A stretch of 43,749 nucleotides of DNA from a bacterium (GTDB lineage Bacteria; Planctomycetota; UBA1135; GCA-002686595), in NCBI GenBank assembly GCA_024226735.1, contig JAAELL010000448.1:1-43749 (forward strand). The letters are read 5' to 3'. Every line of letters begins with the position of its first letter. The first letter of the stretch is position 1. Shown here piece by piece: positions 18,713 to 27,517 of this stretch. Below the pieces are notes generated by a model that saw nothing but the letters and a program-made list of their open reading frames with translations, was not told the DNA's origin and searched no databases. Made by a program: the position numbers and the translations under genes.

Positions 18713-19632
18713 CAGCGATCCTTCTCGACGGCCTCGAGGAAGATCTCCTCGAGCGTGTTGCGGCCGCCCTCGATGCGGCTCAGGAAGACGCCCGCCGAAC
18801 GCGCCGCGTCCATCGCTTGTGCGGCCGCCGCCCGCGGCTCTCCATACACGCGCAGTTGGCCCGGGTGGATCTCTTCCCAACGCGCCCCCGATCGCGAGAG
18901 CGCCTCGCCAAACGCCGGATCCACCTGCTCCAGCCCGACCTGGACGCTCTCGTCCGCTGGTCGGCGCAGGTTGTCCATCGTGTCGTGCACGAGGAGCTTG
19001 CCGTGTCCGAGGATCACGACCGAGTCACAGATAGCCTCGACGTCGAGCAGGATGTGCGTCGAGAGGACAACGCTCGTCTCGGTGCGGTCGTACAGCCCGC
19101 GGATCAGCTTCAACATGCGCTTGCGACCCAGGGGGTCCAGCCCGCTGGTCGGCTCGTCGAGGAAGACCAGGCGCGGATCGTGCACGATCGCCTACGCGAG
19201 CTTCTGTTTCTGACGCATGCCGGTCGAGTACGTCTGCACCTCCCGGTAGCGCTCCTCGCCCAAGCCCACGTAGTCCAGAACCTCGTGCGCGCGCCGGATC
19301 GCTTCGAAGCGCGGCAGCCCGGCCAGCTCCCCGGCGTAGGCCACCGACTCGACGCCCTGCAGCCCCGGGAAGATGCAGTCGTCCTCGGGCATGTAGCCGA
19401 CCAGCTCGCGGACGCGCCGAAAATCCCGCTTCGAGTCGAGCCCGAGCACCCGCGCCTCGCCAGAGCTGATGTGCACGAGCCCCATGAGCGCCTTGATCAA
19501 GGTGCTCTTGCCGGCACCGTTCGGCCCGAGCAGGCCGAACACACCGGGCTCGAGGGCAAAGGACACACCGTCGAGCGCCACACTCCCGTGGTAGCGCTTC
19601 GTCACGTCCTCGATCTCGAGCACGGATTGCAA
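18712..19632 (-). pseudogene. ABC transporter ATPase interrupted by an in-frame TAG
   Basis: The 306-residue frame is complete apart from a stop at codon 147 (19192-19194). Walker A GPNGAGKST (37-45), signature YSTGMRQKQKLA, Walker B LVFLDEPTSGLDP and switch VVLSTHILLD are all present in the same frame, with the stop between signature and Walker B. At the matching position the other ATPase here has Q (KLAQALVHG versus KLA-stop-AIVHD), so a CAG to TAG change is likely. Unless the stop is read through or is a sequence error, the gene makes a 146-residue inactive product. The following permease is also broken, so the whole locus looks decayed. Confidence 0.82.
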
Positions 19633-19819
19633 GGTTCGGGACGTCCTGGTTGGGGGGGCCGGGGGCGGGCGGAGACACTACAGCAACTGGCTCCCGGAGG
19701 AACAACCAGGATCGCCCGGGTCTCGCACTCGTTGTTGGGCAGCGGCCGAGCGCGGTTTCGCGCCGCGGGCCAGAATCGGCGCATGCTTCGTCCCAGCCCT
19801 GCAGTAGCGCCTGCCGCGA

Positions 19820-19858
19820 CCGTTGAGACCAGTGAGCCGTTCTGTTGGCTCAACGGCT
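19820..19858. promoter_or_regulatory. Overlapping alternative inverted repeats in the leader of the ABC locus
   Basis: Three pairings compete: CCGTTGAG/CTCAACGG (19820-19827 with 19849-19856), GAGCC/GGCTC (19834-19838 with 19847-19851) and AGCCGTT/AACGGCT (19835-19841 with 19852-19858). The block lies ~190 nt upstream of the ATPase start (19632). Apart from this and the hairpin at 19910, the 324-nt gap 19633-19956 holds nothing I recognise. Confidence 0.35.
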
Positions 19859-19909
19859 GACGCCTTTGAGACCAGGCTGCGATCGATTGGGGTGGACTTC
19901 CCTCTCCCC

Positions 19910-19939
19910 TGTGCCCCGTCGCTGATGCGGCGGGGCACA
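19910..19939. terminator. Hairpin downstream of the M14 gene
   Basis: TGTGCCCCG (19910-19918) and CGGGGCACA (19931-19939) are perfectly complementary with a 12-nt loop, 18 nt after the stop of the M14 gene. On the + strand side it is followed by TCTTTGTT, while the minus strand has no U-run. It is a plausible transcript end for the M14 gene. Confidence 0.5.
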
Positions 19940-19956
19940 TCTTTGTTCCGGCTCTC

Positions 19957-22518
19957 TCAGTCCGCGCAGAACTGCACTTCGAGCCCGTCGGAGAAGTTGA
20001 AGCCCGCGCCAACCGCCGGGTCCCGGTACCAGAACTGGAAGCGGAACGTGTCGCCGTTCACGATGTCGCCGCCGTTCGGCAGGTTGCCGAAGTCGACCAG
20101 GTGCGACGCCGCGCCACCGGCGTCGATCGTCTCGACCGGGAGGCGGTGGAAGGCACCGCCAATGCAGATCACGCCGTTGCCGATCGGCAGCGTGCCCTGA
20201 TCGGGGCCGTAAAAGAAGAGCCCGAACTGGCTCGGGATCGCGCCGCTGGCCAGGAGCGTGAAGGCTCCGTCGGCCACGTCGGTGTTGCCGCTCGAGGACA
20301 TCACGGCTCCCGGCCCGGCCGAGTTGGGCGACGTCCCGCAGTAGTTCATGGGCGGCGCGCACACCGGCACTTCGAAGTAGCTCGCCTCGACGTCGTCGAT
20401 CGCGGCCTCGACGATCGAGCCCGCTCCGAGGTCCGAGGCGACGAAGCGCAGGCGCATCTGGCTGGTCGGCACGAGAAGCGAGTCGACGTCGAGCGTCGCC
20501 TCGAACCAGCCGCCGCTCGCCTCGGGGTGGCCAGGACCGAGCAGCTCCGCGAGCACCCAGCTCGAACCGCCGTCGCCGGACAGGTAGACCTCGAACACGT
20601 CGTTCGCGTTCGAGCCCTCGTCGTTCGAGTACCAGCGCCAGTAGCGGACCTGGGGCGCGACGCCGTTCGACAGGTCAAAGACCGGCGAGACGAGCGTCGT
20701 CGTCCCGTCGTCGACGTCGTTCTCCCCCAGCGATCCGCCGGGCGAGCCCTGGCCCGTCACCCAACAGCGCGTGCCCGGCGCCGCGGTGTGGTCGTCCTCC
20801 GGCTGGGCCGCTGTTCCGCGCGGATCGACCCGCGTCCACTCGCCTGTCGACGCGTCGTTCGGGTTGCCGAGGCCCCAGCCCTGGTCGCTCCCATCCTCGA
20901 AGTCGAAGCCCGCGATGACGACGCGCTCACCGGCGACGAGCTCGGCACTGACGTCCTGGGACCAGCCGCCGTAGGTGCGCGTCACGGTGAACTCGATCAC
21001 GGTCCCCGGAGGCGTGCCGGGCGCGATCGTCAGCGCCAGCGGCGTGCCGCTCTGGCCGTCGGAGAACGGTGCCACGGGCGGCGACGAGGCAATCGGGCCG
21101 GTAACGGACGCGAAGGGGCTCGCCGTCGAGAGGAACAAGTCGACGATGCCCGAGGCGACCGTGCCGCTGTTACGCAGGAGGACGTCGATCTCGACGACCT
21201 CGCCGGGCTCGAACGATCCGTCGCCGTCGCCGGCGTCCGAGGTCGCGACGCCGGCCGCGCGCACCCACGCGCCACCGGCGAGCGCGGTGCGGTAGAAGGC
21301 GAGGAGGTTGTCCTCGGCGAGCGGGACGATGCGGTCCTGCGACGGCCAGAAGCCGTCCGCTTGCGAGCCGATCTCCGGGGTCCAGCACAGGGTGCCGTGC
21401 GTGCCAAGGTCGTGGTCGAGCGTCGTTCCGTTCGCCAGGTAGAGCAGCGTCGACGCCGGACCCTGCGGGTAGCCGTTGACCTCCGTCGCGAGCGTCCCGA
21501 CCTCGTCGATGTCGTCCCAGCCCGGGGGCAGCGCCGTCTCGAAGCCCCACGGCGCGAGCCACAGGTTCGAGTAGGTGTGCACCGACAGCGCGGTCTGGAA
21601 GTCGTGGGCAGCCATGAAGTTGACCATCGCCGCCGTCTCCGGCTCGCTCGCCGGACCTGCGCCGCGGTAGGTCTCCGAGGTCATGGAAGGGCTCGAGCCG
21701 GTGTTGTCGTGGCCCCATTCGAAGGGGTAGTTGCGGTTGAGGTCGACGCCCCTCGACCCGTCGGCGTTGGGACGGCGGTTCTTGCGCCACAGCCCGCCGC
21801 CGCCCGGCGCGATCTAGCGGTTGTACTCGTACCCGTCCGGGTTGACGCACGGCACGAAATAGATCTCGCGCTCGTTCACCAGGTACGTCGCGAGCGGATC
21901 GGTGCCGTACTCCTCGAGCAGGAAGAGCATGAACCAAAACGTACTCTGCATGCCCTGCGGCTCGCGCGCGTGGTGTATCGCATCGATGCGCACCTCGGGC
22001 TCGTCCTCGTCCGTGTCCGGGTTGTCCGAGATGCGCACCATCCACATCTCGCGGCCCTCGATCGTCTGGCCGATGCTCTGCTTGGCCGAGATGCGGTTCG
22101 GGTACGCCGCGCGCATCTGGTCGAGGACGGACACGATCTGGGTGTACGTGTAGTAGCCCCCCATCGCTCCCTGGCCGAACGGCGGCGAGAGCCAGCCACC
22201 GTGCGAGCCCGCCGCCTGCGATGTCGTGCCCGGCGCGAGACGCGCCGCGTACCACGCCGCCAGGTCGTCCTCCACGACGTCGAACGTGTAGCCCGTGCGC
22301 TCGAGCTGGGCGAGCTCCTCGGTGCCCACGATGACGTCGGCGGAATCCTCGACCTGGTCGAAGAACACGACGTCGAGGTCGAGCGCCTTCAGGTCGGAGA
22401 GCCGGCGCTCGGACAGATCGACGCGCACGAGGTGCCGGGCGTCGTCAGGAGCAGGTGCCGACACATCCTGCGGGACGGGAACGAAAATGGCCGCGGCCAG
22501 GGTGGCGGAGAGCAACAT
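19957..22518 (-). pseudogene. Exported M14 zinc carboxypeptidase with shared C-terminal domain, internal TAG
   Basis: A single 853-residue frame with one stop at codon 235 (21814-21816). Signal peptide at 1-20; M14 domain ~115-430 with zinc motif HARE (183-186), then VNPDGYEYNR, the stop, and in the same frame IAPGGGGLWRKNRRPNADGS, DLNRNYPFEWG, SVHTYSNLWLAPWG and TPEIG, so all ligands exist but on both sides of the stop. M14 relatives commonly have Q at that place, consistent with CAG to TAG. A beta-sandwich region (~430-720) follows, then the shared C-terminal domain (725-853: NYCGTSPNS to FNFSDGLEVQFCAD). It is the third gene of a run with a helical-repeat protein and a JAMM protease. Confidence 0.85.
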
Positions 22519-22568
22519 GATGAGGGCTTTCGAACCGGGAGCAGGGAAGCCCCCACGCTAGCACACCC

Positions 22569-22997
22569 TCACGCGAGCACGTCCTCCTCGACGAAGCGGC
22601 CCTCGACGAGCGTCCAGGAGCGCACTCCGCCGGGTATCCCCGAATCGACCGGGACGATCAGGTACGACCACCCGGGCCACGCCCGCTCACGATCGAGGTC
22701 CGAGGGTACCGCGGGGTGGTCGGGGTGCGTGTGCCAGACGCCCAGCACCTCGAGGCCAGCTGCGCGCGCCAACTCCTCCGCCTTGTAGAGGTCGGCGGGA
22801 TCGAGCTCGTAATGATCGTGTGCGTGCTCCGCCTCGAGATTGCGGGCGACGGTCGCGAAGCTCACCACCGACGCGTCGACGCCGCGCGTCCCCAGGAGCA
22901 CACCGCACGCCTCGCGCGGGTAGCCGGCGCGCGCCGCGCGATCGATCACGAGAAGTGGCTCGCGCGCCAGGCGGGCAGAGGCTCGGGTGGTGGTCAT
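22569..22997 (-). CDS. JAMM/MPN+ domain metalloprotease
   Basis: 142 aa, a single Mov34/MPN/PAD-1-like domain. The catalytic set is complete: E29 in PREACGVLLG and the JAMM motif H89-T-H91-x7-S99-x2-D102 (VWHTHPDHPAVPSDLD). No signal peptide is visible, so it is probably cytoplasmic. Bacterial proteins of this kind cleave C-terminal peptides from ubiquitin-like sulfur carriers (as in cysteine or molybdopterin pathways), but no sulfur-carrier gene is seen nearby. It starts 14 nt after the stop of the upstream helical-repeat gene and ends 50 nt before the M14 gene, so all three may be cotranscribed. Confidence 0.9.
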   Translation of the reverse strand: MTTTRASARLAREPLLVIDRAARAGYPREACGVLLGTRGVDASVVSFATVARNLEAEHAHDHYELDPADLYKAEELARAAGLEVLGVWHTHPDHPAVPSDLDRERAWPGWSYLIVPVDSGIPGGVRSWTLVEGRFVEEDVLA

Positions 22998-23010
22998 GGG
23001 AAGGTCCCCG

Positions 23011-23517
23011 TCAGAAGCCCTCTTTCCGCAGGTTGCGGATGCGCGCGCGGACCGAAGCCGGCCCGGCCTCCAGCGCCTCGTCGAACAATGCTTCCGCCTC
23101 CGGACGCAGGTCCTCGAACGCCTTGGCGAGGGCGTGCAGGCCCGCGAAGGCCCAGGCCCGGACGAACTTCACGTCGCTCTCGAGCGCCTCGCGCACGAAC
23201 GTCTCGAGCACGGCCCGCGAGCGCGCGGGGATCACGAGGAACGGCATGCACTGCAGTGCGTGCAGGCGTGCCTCCCACGGTTCCAGAAGTGCAAGCGACC
23301 CGAGGAACCGACCGGTCGCGCGCGCGTCGAGCCGCGCTCCACTCTCGAAGTGACGCTTGAGCAGCCACGTCGCGCCGGTCTGCACGTGGGCGGCGCTGTT
23401 CAATGCCTGGAAGACATCCTGCGCTAGCGCCGCATCGTGCGGGTAGAGCGCGTACACCTTCTCCAGGAACGCCACGTCCTTCCCGTCCCAGGACCCGAGC
23501 CGCTTCGCCAACTGCAT
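23011..23517 (-). CDS. Small helical-repeat (HEAT-like) protein
   Basis: 168 aa, almost entirely helical, with HEAT-like units such as VREALESDVKFVRAWAFAGL and LEPWEARLHALQCMPFLVIP. No signal peptide, enzyme motif or membrane segment is seen. The ATG at 23517 (MQLAKRLGSW) is chosen because upstream codons in the same frame are unconserved and enter the divergent promoter region. It leads the JAMM gene by 13 nt. Its function is unknown; such proteins usually act as protein-binding scaffolds. Confidence 0.75.
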   Translation of the reverse strand: MQLAKRLGSWDGKDVAFLEKVYALYPHDAALAQDVFQALNSAAHVQTGATWLLKRHFESGARLDARATGRFLGSLALLEPWEARLHALQCMPFLVIPARSRAVLETFVREALESDVKFVRAWAFAGLHALAKAFEDLRPEAEALFDEALEAGPASVRARIRNLRKEGF

Positions 23518-23676
23518 GCAGCCCGTTGTGCACGACCGCACGGGCACTTGCCGAGACCTATCACTTGTTTTTCGCTCAAGCCGAACCATTTCCATGCGGC
23601 CGTGGGTCGTCGAGACCGGCAATCTCATGCGAAAATGCAGCCGTTCGATCGAGAGGTCCTTGCCAGAGAAGTGCTC

Positions 23677-24879
23677 ATGCCCCATCAAGCCGCCCTGCCA
23701 TTCGCCGTCAGTCTCGCCCTCCTCGCCCCCGGCGCCTTCGCCCAGGGCTTCAACTACCCCGACTTCAGCTCGGTCGCCGGCCTCGCGTTCAACAACGACG
23801 CGGCGCAAGCGGGCAACGTGTTGCGCGTCACCGCCGCCGCGGGCGACCAGCACGGGAGCGTCTGGTACGACCAGCGCGTGTCCGTCGCCGGCGGCTTCGA
23901 GACGACGTTCCGCTTCCGGATCGACAACCTCGCCAACGACGGTGCCGATGGGATGGCGTTCGTGATCCAGGACGACCCGCGCGGCGTCACGGCGATCGGC
24001 GATCTGGCGTTCGGCACGCCCCTCTGCTACGGCGCGGACGCGGGGTCGCCCTCGGGCACCGCGATCGCCAATTCGCTCGCGATCGAGATCGACACGTGGA
24101 TGAGCGCACCGGCCAACGACACGAGCGCCAACGAGATCAGCATCCACACGGTCGGCCCCGCGGACAACGAGGAGGACGAGAGCTTCTCGATCGGCCGCAT
24201 CACGCCGGCAACGATCCTGAGCGACGGCGTGATGCACACGATGCGCATCACGCAAGGGGCAGGGATGCTGAGCGTGTACCTCGACGACCTCACGAACCCG
24301 ATCATCAGCGTTCCCTACGATTTAGCGGGCGGTGGCACCTACCTGACCGGCGGCCCCGCGCCCGGCTTGAACCTCACTGGCGGAGCGGCCTACGTCGGGT
24401 TCACGAGCGCGACCGGCGGCGCGTGGGAGAACCACGACGTCCTCGCGTGGAGCTTCGACCCCGGCGAGCTCGGCACGAACTACTGCGGCCCCGCCCTGAT
24501 CAACTCGACCGGTCTCCCCGCGGAGATCTCGGCCAGCGGCAGCTCGAGCGCCGCCGCGAACGACGTGATGCTGACGGCCTCGCAGCTGCCGGCGGGCCAG
24601 TTCGGCTACTTCCTCGCCGGCCAGACGCAGGGCTTCTTCAACCCCCCGGGCAGCCAGGGAATCATCTGCATCACCGGCAACATCGGCCGCTACAACCAGA
24701 TCGCGAACATCATCCAGGGACCGACCGGGACGATCGCGCTCAACCTGATGGCGATTCCCGTGAACCCGCCGGTCGCGGTGCAACCCGGCGACACGTGGAA
24801 CTTCCAGTGCTGGTTCCGCGACAACAACCCGACGCTGACGAGCAACTTCACCGACGGCGTCGAAGTGACCTTCTTGTAG
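23677..24879 (+). CDS. Exported L-type (legume-like) lectin protein with shared C-terminal domain
   Basis: 400 aa. MPHQAALPFAVSLALLAPGA is a signal peptide; the ATG at 23677 opens it. Residues ~22-265 resemble a legume-type lectin beta-sandwich: VAGGFETTFRFRIDN, ADGMAFVIQDD, SLAIEIDTWM, a NEI-STHTVG-like strand and MRITQGAGMLSVYLDD. The tail (268-400) runs from NYCGPALINSTG through [20 protein letters not shown] and [12 protein letters not shown] to NFTDGVEVTFL. Its DNA is about 90% identical by eye to the tail of the LamG-like gene at 40793. It probably binds carbohydrate at the cell surface. It is divergent from the helical-repeat/JAMM/M14 run. The stop is TAG. Confidence 0.87.
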   Translation: MPHQAALPFAVSLALLAPGAFAQGFNYPDFSSVAGLAFNNDAAQAGNVLRVTAAAGDQHGSVWYDQRVSVAGGFETTFRFRIDNLANDGADGMAFVIQDDPRGVTAIGDLAFGTPLCYGADAGSPSGTAIANSLAIEIDTWMSAPANDTSANEISIHTVGPADNEEDESFSIGRITPATILSDGVMHTMRITQGAGMLSVYLDDLTNPIISVPYDLAGGGTYLTGGPAPGLNLTGGAAYVGFTSATGGAWENHDVLAWSFDPGELGTNYCGPALINSTGLPAEISASGSSSAAANDVMLTASQLPAGQFGYFLAGQTQGFFNPPGSQGIICITGNIGRYNQIANIIQGPTGTIALNLMAIPVNPPVAVQPGDTWNFQCWFRDNNPTLTSNFTDGVEVTFL

Positions 24880-24915
24880 GTACGGTACCGCCTTGCGACC
24901 GATACGGGAACCAAG

Positions 24916-25190
24916 GTGGAAACCACAGGCGACATCGAGCTCGCGGGTGCCTTCTGGCGCCATGCGCACCGGGCCCCGGACAGCCCCGCTCTCTGGGTCG
25001 AGGGCCGCACGACCAGCTACGGTGAGCTCGCCGCGCGGCGGCGCGTGTCGGCGGAACCCTCCGGAGTTGGGAGCTTGGCGCCGGTGCGCGCGTCGGCGTG
25101 CTGGGACACAGCGGTGAGGACTTCGCGGCCGAGCACGAGCTGACGGTGTGGTTCTCCGTCCCCTCGACGGCAGCGTTCTGCTCGCGCGTC
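24916..25190 (+). pseudogene. Remnant of an AMP-forming acyl/amino-acid ligase
   Basis: A GTG-to-ATG-free start region reads FWRHAHRAPDSPALWVEGRT then SYGELAAR, the N-terminus of an AMP-dependent synthetase or adenylation domain. After ~25035 the frame shifts; WELGAGARVGVLGHSGEDFA follows, and then the sequence jumps directly to EHELTVWFSVPSTAAF, a motif that normally lies well over 100 residues further on in these enzymes. At least one frameshift and one internal deletion are therefore present, and the C-terminal domain is lost. It begins 37 nt after the stop of the lectin gene. It cannot be active. Confidence 0.6.
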
Positions 25191-25407
25191 ACACGATCTT
25201 TCCTTGGGCCGTCGTGCGACGCGTCGCGCGCGATGCAGGTGTTGCGTCGGACTTCGACTGGGGCGTGCTGCGGGCAAGTGCGATCGCGACGGGGCCTCAC
25301 CGCCTGTGTGCTCGATCACGCCCTTGCGCGCCGCTTCCCCCGGGCGGGCCCGTTCCGCGCGCCCGTGCGCACCTGGCTCGCGCTCGAGTGCATTGTCGGC
25401 CGGACCT
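25191..25407. other. Region without recognisable feature
   Basis: Several frames stay open by GC bias, but none gives a protein I recognise. It may hold further decayed sequence of the AMP ligase. Confidence 0.4.
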
Positions 25408-26724
25408 CTAGGGCTGAAATGTCGTCCGCAGCGCGTTCGTCAGGTTGGACGTACCGCCGTCGCGGTACCAGAACTGGAAGTGCCGCGTCGTGCCCGGAGC
25501 GAGCACCCCGCCCAGCGGGACCGCGAGCTCGACGAACCCCGCACCGTTCAGCTGCACGGGCGAGAGCCGCACGAGGTCGCCGCCGACACACAACGTGCCA
25601 GCACCGAGCGGCTGCAGCGCCTCCCGCGGACCGTGGAAGAAGACACCCGTCTCCCCCGCGGGACAGAAGCTCGCGCGGAGCGTGAAGCGGTCCGCCGCGA
25701 CGCTCGTGAATCCGGACGCGACGAGGATGCCGTCGAGCCCGGACGAGTTGGGCGCCCCGGGACAGTAGCTGCCTGCGCGCGGCCGAAACGCGAGGAACGT
25801 CGGCGCGTCGATCCCGCCGGACCCGGCGGCGACGAACACGGCGACGAAGTCGCCGCTCGAGCGGTCGTAGCGCAGGACTTCGTCGGTCCCGATGCTCGCG
25901 ACGTACAGGTCGCCAGCCGGTCCAATCGCGACTCCCGTCGGCCCATCGAGCCCCCCGGTCTCGTCGACGGGCGTGCCGGGGTCGTCGGTCACGAGCGCCC
26001 GCAGGAACACGCCCGCCTCGGTCAGCTCGAGCACCTCGTGCGAGCCCTCGCTCGTGACGTACACGAGCCCGTCGCCCGCGAACAGCACGGTGCGCGGCCG
26101 CACCAGGCCGCTCGCCGGGAACGACGTGAAGTTCTCGACGAACGTGCCGCCGGAGCCCGCAAAGCGCTTGACGTGGTCCGTCCAGAAGCTCGGGACGTAG
26201 AGGTCGCCGTTCGGGCCGAACGCGAGCCCGGCATCCGGTCCGTTGAGCCCCCCCGCGTTCGGCTGGACGAACACCGAGTCGAAGGCGCCGGTGCGCCCGT
26301 CGTAGCGCAGCACCGCATCGGAGTTGAAGCTGGCGACGTAGGCCATGCCGTCGGGCCCGAAGACGATGCCCGAAGGCCCCGCGAGCCCGCCCGTCTCGTC
26401 GCCAGGCGTTCCAGGATCGTCCGCGATGAAGGGCCCGAGAAACGTCCCCGTCAACACGTCGAAGCGCAGGACCTCGTTCGTCGTCTCGCTGCACACGTGC
26501 ACCGCACCATCCGGCCCGAGCGCGGCACCCAGCGTGCCCGCGAGCGGGCTCGGGCCAAAGGCCAGCTCGAACTCGCCGTCGCCCGAGGCGTAGCGGGTAA
26601 AGCTGTTCGAGCTGAACGCGGACACGAGCAGCTCGTCGGTCCCGGGGTGCCCCTGCAAGGCAGACGCGGATCCGGCGACCGTGGATATGGAGAGACCGAC
26701 GACGAGCGAGGTGGTGAGGGTCAT
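25408..26724 (-). CDS. Exported NHL/SMP-type beta-propeller protein with shared C-terminal domain
   Basis: 438 aa. Signal peptide at about 1-22 (MTLTTSLVVGLSISTVAGSA). Residues ~25-305 contain repeated propeller units with the pattern GPSGIVFGPDGMAYVASF, VLRYDGRTGAF and ETGGL (for example GPTGVAIGPAGDLYVASI and DEVLRYDRSSGDF), about six units, resembling NHL or virginiamycin-lyase-like propellers. The tail (309-438) starts SYCPGAPNSSG and ends FQFWYRDGGTSNLTNALRTT plus three residues, the shared C-terminal domain. No catalytic residues are evident. A TAGGAT box lies 6 nt before the ATG. It follows the SGNH gene by 34 nt but seems to have its own promoter. Confidence 0.87.
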   Translation of the reverse strand: MTLTTSLVVGLSISTVAGSASALQGHPGTDELLVSAFSSNSFTRYASGDGEFELAFGPSPLAGTLGAALGPDGAVHVCSETTNEVLRFDVLTGTFLGPFIADDPGTPGDETGGLAGPSGIVFGPDGMAYVASFNSDAVLRYDGRTGAFDSVFVQPNAGGLNGPDAGLAFGPNGDLYVPSFWTDHVKRFAGSGGTFVENFTSFPASGLVRPRTVLFAGDGLVYVTSEGSHEVLELTEAGVFLRALVTDDPGTPVDETGGLDGPTGVAIGPAGDLYVASIGTDEVLRYDRSSGDFVAVFVAAGSGGIDAPTFLAFRPRAGSYCPGAPNSSGLDGILVASGFTSVAADRFTLRASFCPAGETGVFFHGPREALQPLGAGTLCVGGDLVRLSPVQLNGAGFVELAVPLGGVLAPGTTRHFQFWYRDGGTSNLTNALRTTFQP

Positions 26725-26730
26725 GCTCCG

Positions 26731-26747
26731 ATCCTACAACCTGTAGG
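26731..26747 (-). promoter_or_regulatory. Putative leaderless -10 box overlapping a palindrome
   Basis: On the minus strand TAGGAT (26736-26731) lies 6 nt before the ATG at 26724. It overlaps a palindrome, CCTACA (26733-26738) and TGTAGG (26742-26747) with a 3-nt centre. The palindrome could be an operator over the promoter or a short terminator for the SGNH gene. Confidence 0.45.
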
Positions 26748-26758
26748 AGAAGCGTGGG

Positions 26759-27472
26759 TCAGCGCGCCGGCAACTCATCGAGCATGCGCCGCAGCACCGG
26801 CTCGACGACCGCCGCCAGGCGCTCGTGCCCCTCCGCGGTCGGGTGCAGCCCGTCGGGCAGGTTGAGCTCGGGCACACCGCCCACCCCGCGCATGAAATAC
26901 GGCACGAACGCGACGTCGTGGTCCGCGGCGAGCCGCGGATAGATCGCATCGAACGCTTCGCCGTAGTCGCCGTAGTTCTCTGGCAAGCGCACGCCGAGCA
27001 GGACGACCCGCGCGCCCGTCGCTTCCGAGCGCTCGATCAGGTCCACGAGGTTCTCCTCGACGCTCTCGAGCGCGACGCCGCGCAAGCCGTCGTTGCCGCC
27101 GAGCTCGATGACCACGACGTCCGGCCCGCTGCGCAACGCCCAGTCGAGCGCGGTCGCCCCCCCCGCCGTCGTCCGCCCGCTCTCGCTCGAATTGACGAGC
27201 CGGAAAGGAACGCCGGCCGCGGCGCAGCGTCGCGCGAGGACCGCGGGAAAGGCCTCGTGCTCGGGAAGGTGCAGGCCGGCTCCGATGCTGTCCCCGAGGA
27301 ACAGCACGACCGGCGCGGACGCGGGAACCTCCACAGCCGGCGGCGCGGAGGATCCCGGTCCGGGCGCCGGGCCGTCGAGGCGCAGAGCGCCGTCGGACGC
27401 GGGCGCCGATTCCTCGCTCGTGCCACATCCGGAGACGAACGCAAGGAGCGCGAGGGAGATTGCGAGTCGCAT
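26759..27472 (-). CDS. SGNH/GDSL-family lipoprotein esterase
   Basis: 237 aa. The signal peptide ends in the lipobox VSGC, with C16 as the lipidated residue, so the protein should be membrane-anchored outside the cytoplasm. The SGNH blocks are all present: block I GDSIGAG (S62), block III GGND (N127) and block V DGLHPTAEGH (D207, H210). It resembles TesA-type arylesterase/lysophospholipase proteins. The ATG at 27472 begins the signal peptide and lies 6 nt after a TAGATT box. It is divergent from the ECF sigma gene, with only 45 nt between start codons. The likely substrates are esters of lipids or acetylated sugars. Confidence 0.93.
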   Translation of the reverse strand: MRLAISLALLAFVSGCGTSEESAPASDGALRLDGPAPGPGSSAPPAVEVPASAPVVLFLGDSIGAGLHLPEHEAFPAVLARRCAAAGVPFRLVNSSESGRTTAGGATALDWALRSGPDVVVIELGGNDGLRGVALESVEENLVDLIERSEATGARVVLLGVRLPENYGDYGEAFDAIYPRLAADHDVAFVPYFMRGVGGVPELNLPDGLHPTAEGHERLAAVVEPVLRRMLDELPAR

Positions 27473-27478
27473 CGTGAG

Positions 27479-27484
27479 AATCTA
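27479..27484 (-). promoter_or_regulatory. Putative leaderless -10 box (TAGATT) of the SGNH gene
   Basis: TAGATT on the minus strand is separated by 6 nt from the ATG at 27472. It lies 21 bp from the opposing TAGCAT box, so the two promoters overlap. Confidence 0.45.
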
Positions 27485-27505
27485 ATGCCCGGCGCGCGGA
27501 CCGGT

Positions 27506-27511
27506 TAGCAT
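27506..27511 (+). promoter_or_regulatory. Putative leaderless -10 box (TAGCAT) of the ECF sigma gene
   Basis: TAGCAT is followed by GAAACC and then the ATG at 27518. No purine-rich ribosome site is found between them. Confidence 0.45.
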
Positions 27512-27517
27512 GAAACC

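Noticed and set aside
18712..18880. Longer start for the broken permease
   Set aside because: These codons lie inside the upstream ATPase frame and have no homology; the ATG overlapping the ATPase stop is the natural start.
20101..22788. 895-codon plus-strand frame opposite the M14 gene
   Set aside because: Antisense shadow; the minus strand carries zinc-peptidase motifs and the shared tail, despite its one TAG.
19192..24879. General reassignment of UAG to glutamine as an explanation for the two internal TAG codons
   Set aside because: TAG ends several genes exactly at conserved C-termini (6358, 8623, 24877, 31211 and 42142), so it functions as a normal stop here.
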